Origin: Chryseobacterium candidae
Lineage (GTDB): Bacteria; Bacteroidota; Bacteroidia; Flavobacteriales; Weeksellaceae
Assembly: GCF_004916905.1 (NCBI RefSeq)
Contig: NZ_SDLV01000058.1
Span: 62,001 to 126,000, forward strand
Length of the DNA: 64,000 bases
Direction: 5' to 3'
Each line of letters starts with the position of its first letter. Position 1 is the first letter of the stretch. The notes below the pieces were generated by a model that worked only from the letters and a program-made list of their open reading frames with translations, had not been told where the DNA came from and searched no databases. The position numbers and the translations under genes are program-made. Of the stretch, positions 59,338-64,000 are shown in pieces.

Positions 59338-60966
59338 ATGAAAATTCTATCGGTACTAGGTGTCCTTTTGCTTAGTATAAACCTTTACTCTCAAAAAATC
59401 TCAGGGAAAGTTACCGATGAAAGCAATCAAGCTATTTCTTACTGCTCCATAAATCTGGAGAATCTAAATACCAGCACAATTACCGATGTTAATGGTAACT
59501 ATGCAATAGATATCCCCGAACATGCAAAAAAAAGTGACTATATCATATTTGAATCTAATGGCTATAACGATAAAAAAGTTACTGTACAAGAAATAACCAC
59601 AGATGCACATATCAAATTAGGCAAAAAGATTAATGTTATTCCGGAAATTAGTATAACAGGAAAAAAAACAAAAAATGAAGCACTGGGCAATACAAAAAGA
59701 CCTATGCTTACCTTCTCTAAAATGTTTGATAAAAATGTTCCAACCATAGAGCAGGGACAAATATTCAACATTTATAAGTGGACAAAACTTAATAGCTATA
59801 ATTTTTTTATTATTCCGAGTTCTAAATTCAAGGAAATTACTTTAAAGCTTAATATATATTCTGTAAAGGATAATTTACCACAGCAATCTCTACTTTATGA
59901 AAATATAATATTCAAAACGAGCACTACAGGCTGGCAAACCATTGATCTACAAAAATATAAATTAATTTACACGGGTCTTGATCAAGTGGCAATTACCCTA
60001 CAGCTCGTTGAAAGCGTACCTCAGGATAATGTAGACTTCGTATTTGGAATCTCTGCAAAAAAAACATTATCTAATGATCTGCTGCTCCGCTATCAAAGTC
60101 AGGGAAAATGGGAAGCCAGTAAAGGAAGTTTTATCTCTAATATTGATATTAATTATATAAAAGATAAAAATGAAAACACTCCGAAGAATATAAGCCAAAC
60201 AGTTAATAACACTGAAGATCAAACGCTTGTTGATTATTATAACAATAAAGAGCAGGCCAAGAAAACTATGTATGGAAAAAATAAATCCGGAAAGTATATT
60301 GATCTCAAAAATGCTAAAATATACTATGAAGAATATGGAAGTGGAGAACCACTTGTACTGCTTCATGGGAACAATGGCAGTATATCAGATTTCTATAATC
60401 AGATTCCTGATTTGGCAAAACAATTCAAAGTAATTGTATTAGATACAAGAGGACAAGGAAGAAGTACAGATCTTTCCACGGAAGATTATACTTATGAAAA
60501 GTTTTCTGATGACTTACTTGCAGTAACAAAAGAACTTAACATTAACAAATTCAATATTGTAGGATGGAGTGATGGTGGAATTACAGGTTTATTATTTACT
60601 ATTAATCATCCTGAATTAGTTAATAAATTGATCGTTATTGGAGCTAATCTCAATCCGGAAGGTATAGAAACTAAAACCCTGGATATGTTTAAAAAGCAAC
60701 TTGAAATAAAGGATGCTCCTAACCAAAGATTAATAAAACTGATGGTTCAGCAGCCACATATAGAGACAGATCAGCTGAAAACCATTAAAAACCCTGTTTT
60801 GGTTATTGCTGGGAGCAATGACGTAATCAAAGAAGAACACACGAAATTAATCAATAGTACCATACCAAATTCACAGCTATTGATCGTTCCTGATGCATCC
60901 CATTATATTCCGTTTGAGAAACCAGACATACTTAATAAGTCAATCATCAAATTCTTAAAAATATAA
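59338..60966 (+). CDS. Exported CarboxypepD-reg-like domain / alpha-beta hydrolase fusion
   Basis: A 542-residue exported protein with three parts: a signal peptide (KILSVLGVLLLSINLYS followed by Q); a carboxypeptidase-regulatory-like domain at about 20-100 (KISGKVTDESNQAISYCSINLEN, GNYAIDIPE); an uncharacterised beta-rich segment (110-300); and a C-terminal alpha/beta hydrolase (about 315-542) with LVLLHGNNGS, DTRGQGRSTD, nucleophile Ser411 in GWSDGG, Asp in VIAGSNDVI, His in PDASHYIPF. CarboxypepD-reg domains are usual on T9SS or TonB-linked surface proteins. It is the gene before the lanthipeptide precursor; it may process or degrade peptides or provide self-protection, which is inference. 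Confidence 0.82.
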   Translation: MKILSVLGVLLLSINLYSQKISGKVTDESNQAISYCSINLENLNTSTITDVNGNYAIDIPEHAKKSDYIIFESNGYNDKKVTVQEITTDAHIKLGKKINVIPEISITGKKTKNEALGNTKRPMLTFSKMFDKNVPTIEQGQIFNIYKWTKLNSYNFFIIPSSKFKEITLKLNIYSVKDNLPQQSLLYENIIFKTSTTGWQTIDLQKYKLIYTGLDQVAITLQLVESVPQDNVDFVFGISAKKTLSNDLLLRYQSQGKWEASKGSFISNIDINYIKDKNENTPKNISQTVNNTEDQTLVDYYNNKEQAKKTMYGKNKSGKYIDLKNAKIYYEEYGSGEPLVLLHGNNGSISDFYNQIPDLAKQFKVIVLDTRGQGRSTDLSTEDYTYEKFSDDLLAVTKELNINKFNIVGWSDGGITGLLFTINHPELVNKLIVIGANLNPEGIETKTLDMFKKQLEIKDAPNQRLIKLMVQQPHIETDQLKTIKNPVLVIAGSNDVIKEEHTKLINSTIPNSQLLIVPDASHYIPFEKPDILNKSIIKFLKI

Positions 60967-61032
60967 TTTAATTGATAATAAAGCGGAAACCGAAAAGCTA
61001 ACGAGTAGGTACAAATTAAAATTTTTTAAACC

Positions 61033-61215
61033 ATGAGCAAAAAGCTTACAAAAAAGTTAACTCTTAAAAAAGAGAAGTTATCTCAATTAAACTCTGAAGA
61101 AATGAAATCAGTAAAAGCTGGAAAAGAGCTAGTAACATCTGTTTTTGATTGTTCACACTGGACATGTACTGCTGGAAGCAGCAGATCTACTAACCTTTGC
61201 GTTTGTCCTGCTTAG
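61033..61215 (+). CDS. Class I lanthipeptide precursor
   Basis: A 60-residue precursor peptide. Leader residues 1-30 are Lys/Leu-rich with KLTLKKEKLSQLNSEEMKSV, the recognition pattern of Bacteroidota class I lanthipeptides, ending in Ala-Gly (residues 29-30) as a double-glycine-type cleavage site. The core, residues 31-60, has four Cys (40, 45, 56, 58) and nine Ser/Thr (35, 36, 41, 44, 46, 49, 50, 52, 53), enough for up to four (methyl)lanthionine rings and several leftover dehydroresidues. Only three genes follow before the window edge: oxidoreductase, LanC, LanB. The peptide itself is likely new; I know no characterised product with this core. Confidence 0.88.
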   Translation: MSKKLTKKLTLKKEKLSQLNSEEMKSVKAGKELVTSVFDCSHWTCTAGSSRSTNLCVCPA

Positions 61216-61237
61216 TAAATCAGAAACATTTTACAAA

Positions 61238-61272
61238 AACTGTAGCTACTCCGTAAGGGGTAGCTGCTTTTA
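61238..61272 (+). terminator. Partial terminator/attenuator between precursor and modification genes
   Basis: GTAGCTACTCC (61242-61252) pairs with GGGGTAGCTGC (61257-61267) with wobble pairs and is followed by TTTTA. Placed 26 bases after the precursor stop and 17 before the oxidoreductase ATG, it should lower read-through and allow more precursor than enzyme. Confidence 0.65.
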
Positions 61273-61283
61273 ATAGCTCTATT

Positions 61284-62201
61284 ATGGCAAATAAATTAAA
61301 AATAGGCCTTTTAGAATTTGGCATAAGAGAAAACTCGCTCAACAATTCTAAGAAATCATTATACGATATCATTGACTATGCTACAAGAGCGGATGAACTC
61401 GGTTTCTCAAGGTTTTGGGTTACTGAAAACTATTTTTCAAAAGCACACGACATGGCCTGGTCTACTCCTGAAATGCTGATTCCCATCTTATTAGGCTTAA
61501 CAGAAAAAATAAAAATAGGAATTGCAGGAGTTATTTTACCCTTACAAAGCCCTTTCAGAGTGGCTCACAATTATAAGCTGTTATCCAGTTTATATCCCAA
61601 AAGATTAGACCTCGGGTTTGTTAAAGGTCTCGTTGGTGAATATGATCTTAAATATTTTAATGTGGATGTAGATAAAGATAATTATTTCTCATCATTTCTT
61701 CCCAAACTGGAATCTACGTTAAGCTTTTTAAGAGATGAAAGTGAATTTCTCAAAAAAGATTTAATTATTCCTCCTTATAAAGGAAATATTCCGGATGTAT
61801 GGTATATGGGTTCTTCACACTCCGGTTTAAAAGTCGCTTTAGAGCATGACCTTAATTTTGCACGATCCATATTTCATGGAGAATCAAACAAAGAGTATCT
61901 GAAAGAAGAATTACAAAATTTCAGAACAGAATACAAAGCAAAACATGGAAAAGAACCTTCAATGGTCCTTACTTTTTCAGGTTGCTGTCATAAAACAAAA
62001 CAAAAGGCGATCAACGTTGCTAAAAAAAGTACCAACAACGATATAAGCAACATAAGCCTTGTAGGAGACGGAAGTTTCTTTCAGGAAAAACTGCTGGAAT
62101 TTAAAGAACTCTACGGATATAATGAATTTATGTTCAATAATATCTCGAGATCACACAAAGATTCCTTAACAGCTATTGAAATATTAAGCCAGTATGTATA
62201 A
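61284..62201 (+). CDS. LLM-class flavin-dependent oxidoreductase of the lanthipeptide cluster
   Basis: A 305-residue bacterial-luciferase-like TIM-barrel protein. It begins LKIGLLEFGIRENSLNNSK, with YATRADELGFSRFWVTENYF, IKIGIAGVILPLQSPFRVAHNYKLL and LDLGFVKGLVG. LLM enzymes use FMN, or F420 in organisms that make it. In some actinobacterial lanthipeptides an LLM-family LanJ reduces dehydroalanine/dehydrobutyrine to D-Ala/D-aminobutyrate. The position between precursor and LanC indicates a tailoring role. Whether it reduces or oxidises the peptide cannot be told from sequence. Confidence 0.85.
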   Translation: MANKLKIGLLEFGIRENSLNNSKKSLYDIIDYATRADELGFSRFWVTENYFSKAHDMAWSTPEMLIPILLGLTEKIKIGIAGVILPLQSPFRVAHNYKLLSSLYPKRLDLGFVKGLVGEYDLKYFNVDVDKDNYFSSFLPKLESTLSFLRDESEFLKKDLIIPPYKGNIPDVWYMGSSHSGLKVALEHDLNFARSIFHGESNKEYLKEELQNFRTEYKAKHGKEPSMVLTFSGCCHKTKQKAINVAKKSTNNDISNISLVGDGSFFQEKLLEFKELYGYNEFMFNNISRSHKDSLTAIEILSQYV

Positions 62202-63348
62202 AGATAAAATCGACTTCTTTTTAACCCAAATTTCAGAAAAGTGTAATGAAGACAAAGGTGAAAACATCACATTCAGTCTGGGAAACGGGTACTATTCATT
62301 ATTTTACAACAATGATGTGGAGATTGAAAAAATTGAGGATCTTATTGACATGGCCTCAGAAGCTTCTTATTCATCATTTGCTACCGGAAGCTTAGCCATC
62401 ATTTACTTCATGAGGCTTCTGCATAATTCCAATATTATTACGGATGAAGACATTGAAAGCATAGAAGAAGATTCTATTGAATTTTTCCTGGAACTGCTTT
62501 CTACCGCTGCAGACAAAAAAGAGTACGATTTATTCACAGGTCTGATTGGATTAGGAATCTATTTTCTTGAAATTCAAAAACTGGATGCCGTTGCAAAAAT
62601 AATATCCCACATAGACCATTTAAAACATGAAAGAAACCAATCCTTTTTCTGGATTGATCATATAGTAAAAGAAGACAATATCATTGACCTTGGTCTCGCC
62701 CATGGCCAGCCTTCTATTATATCCTTTTTAGCCGAATGCTATCATCAAGGCTGCGAGAAGGAAACATGTGCAAAACTGATCAGGGGAAGTGTCAACTTTC
62801 TAAAGGAACTTTACGAAGAAAACAAAGATGCCCAATTCATATTTCCTTCAAAACTCAATATCGCCACAGGAGAAAAACAGTTATCAGAAAGACTTGCATG
62901 GTGCTATGGTGATTTAGGAGTGGCAATAAGCATCTGGAAAGCTTACACCGTTTTACAGGATGAGGAGCTGAAAACGATGTGTCATTCGATGATTTTGAAT
63001 GTATCAAAAGTAAAAGCTGACAGATCCGGAGTTTTCTATAGTCAAAAAAATGAGTGTATAGACACCGGAATATGCCACGGAACATCCGGCATCTCCCACA
63101 TATTCAATAAATTCTACAGGATATTTCAAAATAAAGAGCTGAAAGAGGCTCATGATTACTGGATGTCTCTAACCTTACAACAACTGGATAAAGGAGCAAA
63201 ATTTCCTTTCGACCTCAAGAATGACGAGTGGGTAGAACATACAGGACTTCTTGAAGGTATTTCCGGAGTAGGAATGGTATTGCTGGACTATCAGTATCCC
63301 GATAAAGCCAAAGATTGGGACAAAATTTATTTAATGAACATAGGATGA
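62194..63348 (+). CDS. lanC: Lanthionine synthetase C-like cyclase (LanC)
   Basis: A 384-residue LanC cyclase that adds Cys thiols to dehydroresidues to form lanthionine rings. Zinc ligands are all present: Cys237 (WCYGD), Cys294 and His295 (GICHGTSG); catalytic His170 in GLAHGQPS. The terminal EGISGVG block fits. It overlaps the oxidoreductase by eight bases and LanB by four (ATGA), so the enzymes are translated as a unit. Confidence 0.9.
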   Translation: MYKDKIDFFLTQISEKCNEDKGENITFSLGNGYYSLFYNNDVEIEKIEDLIDMASEASYSSFATGSLAIIYFMRLLHNSNIITDEDIESIEEDSIEFFLELLSTAADKKEYDLFTGLIGLGIYFLEIQKLDAVAKIISHIDHLKHERNQSFFWIDHIVKEDNIIDLGLAHGQPSIISFLAECYHQGCEKETCAKLIRGSVNFLKELYEENKDAQFIFPSKLNIATGEKQLSERLAWCYGDLGVAISIWKAYTVLQDEELKTMCHSMILNVSKVKADRSGVFYSQKNECIDTGICHGTSGISHIFNKFYRIFQNKELKEAHDYWMSLTLQQLDKGAKFPFDLKNDEWVEHTGLLEGISGVGMVLLDYQYPDKAKDWDKIYLMNIG

Positions 63349-64000
63349 AATACAACGATATAGAAAAACTTAACTTTTACCTGCTGAGAACACCCCTTCT
63401 TCCACAGAAAAACATAGATAAGTGGGAAGAGGATATCCATACAGAAAGTTTCCGTAATACCATTTATTTATCATCACCGGATTTATATGAGCAGCTCATT
63501 CATTGGGACGAAAAAAAACTGTCCAAAGAAAAAGCTGATAAAATAAAAAAATCTCTGTTGAAATATTGGCTGAGAACTCATTTCAGAACCATTCCTTTTG
63601 GGACCAATGCCGGTGTAAGTATGGGCGAATGGAGTGACAGCACTCAGATTACCCTGAATAAAGATCAGGATAAAATATTTGCAAGACTGGATATGCAGCT
63701 TTTGCATGACATTACCGTAAAGCTGGAAGAGAATATGCAGGTGAGAAAAGTTTGTAAATTCTATACCAACAATACCATTTACAGCACTAAAAATAAATAC
63801 CGTTATATTGAGCCTACTATCAAGGATTCAGGGTTGAAATATGAGATTATTTCTACCGAAAAAAACAAATATCTGAATTCTATCATAAAAGCCTGTCAGG
63901 ATGGTTTAAAGCTTTCAGCAATCATAGAAATATTAGTTAATCAGGATATTTCTTATGAAGACAGTTTCGACTATATCAACGAATTGATAGATTCAAAAAT
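63345..64000 (+). CDS. lanB: Lantibiotic dehydratase LanB, N-terminal part (cut by window edge)
   Basis: The first 218 codons are present, with an open frame to base 64000. The start (NFYLLRTPLLPQKNIDKW) and RTHFRTIPFGTNAGVSMGEW are hallmarks of the LanB N-terminal glutamylation domain: RTP-x and TPFGTxAG-like segments as in NisB. It dehydrates Ser/Thr of the precursor using glutamyl-tRNA. The rest, including the elimination domain, and transporter/protease genes should lie just beyond the window. Confidence 0.88.
   Translation, partial: MKYNDIEKLNFYLLRTPLLPQKNIDKWEEDIHTESFRNTIYLSSPDLYEQLIHWDEKKLSKEKADKIKKSLLKYWLRTHFRTIPFGTNAGVSMGEWSDSTQITLNKDQDKIFARLDMQLLHDITVKLEENMQVRKVCKFYTNNTIYSTKNKYRYIEPTIKDSGLKYEIISTEKNKYLNSIIKACQDGLKLSAIIEILVNQDISYEDSFDYINELIDSK

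Noticed and set aside
1..64000. tRNA or rRNA genes
   Set aside because: I saw no cloverleaf-like or rRNA-like segments; RNase P RNA is the only RNA gene recognised.

Overview
The window looks like chromosome of a Flavobacteriia species close to Chryseobacterium (Bacteroidota). It is A/T-rich, many genes are preceded by the Bacteroidota -7 promoter element TAnnTTTG, Shine-Dalgarno sequences are not obvious, and gene families such as DUF1573, VGINTTTP-type secreted proteins, T/F/Y-rich MacB efflux operons and Bacteroidota-type class I lanthipeptide leaders all fit that group. This assignment is from recognition of families, not from a database search.

Layout. 1-549: start of a secreted surface protein gene (minus strand, runs off the edge). 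921-2222: rimO. 2318-28704: a single minus-strand capsule/O-antigen-type polysaccharide operon of about 26 kb with 23 genes, promoter at 28758-28786 and terminator at 2279-2307. Transcribed order: pglF, wza, wzc, UDP-HexNAc dehydrogenase, lhgO, wbpE, wbpD, wbpB, polysaccharide deacetylase, ATP-grasp, PHP hydrolase, wzx flippase, polymerase-like, GT4, class II glutaminase/WbpG fusion, orphan secreted protein, GT4, Wzy/ligase-like, pglC, pglD, pglE, second phosphoglycosyl transferase, rfbC. Together these predict a UDP-diNAc-bacillosamine pathway (PglF, PglE, PglD, PglC) for the first sugar, a UDP-GlcNAc(3NAc)A pathway (dehydrogenase, WbpB, WbpE, WbpD) whose carboxylate may be amidated by the fusion enzyme, and Wzx/Wzy/Wza/Wzc export. 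LhgO may remove the 2-hydroxyglutarate made by the WbpB/WbpE cycle.

29062-38660: housekeeping and transport, all on the minus strand: recX, glyA, a thioredoxin-reductase-like flavoprotein with a heptanucleotide repeat in its leader, a GT39 membrane glycosyltransferase, and a MacA/MacB-type efflux operon. 39085-43039 (plus): class I ribonucleotide reductase nrdB and nrdA, with a TIR-like-domain protein and a small protein wedged between them; two DnaA-box-like sites lie upstream. 43543-45690: secreted VGINTTTP protein and L-type-lectin-like surface protein. 45771-55496: mixed small operons (DUF72, HD hydrolase, alpha/beta hydrolase, PfkB kinase, DUF4241, valS, DUF1573, PPK2). 55592-55919: RNase P RNA on the minus strand. 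56162-59007: ECF sigma factor with a membrane partner, then an acyl-CoA synthetase.

59338-64000 (edge): a class I lanthipeptide cluster: CarboxypepD-reg/alpha-beta hydrolase fusion, a 60-residue precursor with four core cysteines, an LLM-family flavin oxidoreductase, LanC, and the start of LanB. The LLM enzyme suggests reduction of dehydroamino acids to D-residues or another oxidative/reductive tailoring step. With the TIR gene inside the nrd operon and the glutaminase/WbpG fusion, this is the most interesting part of the window.
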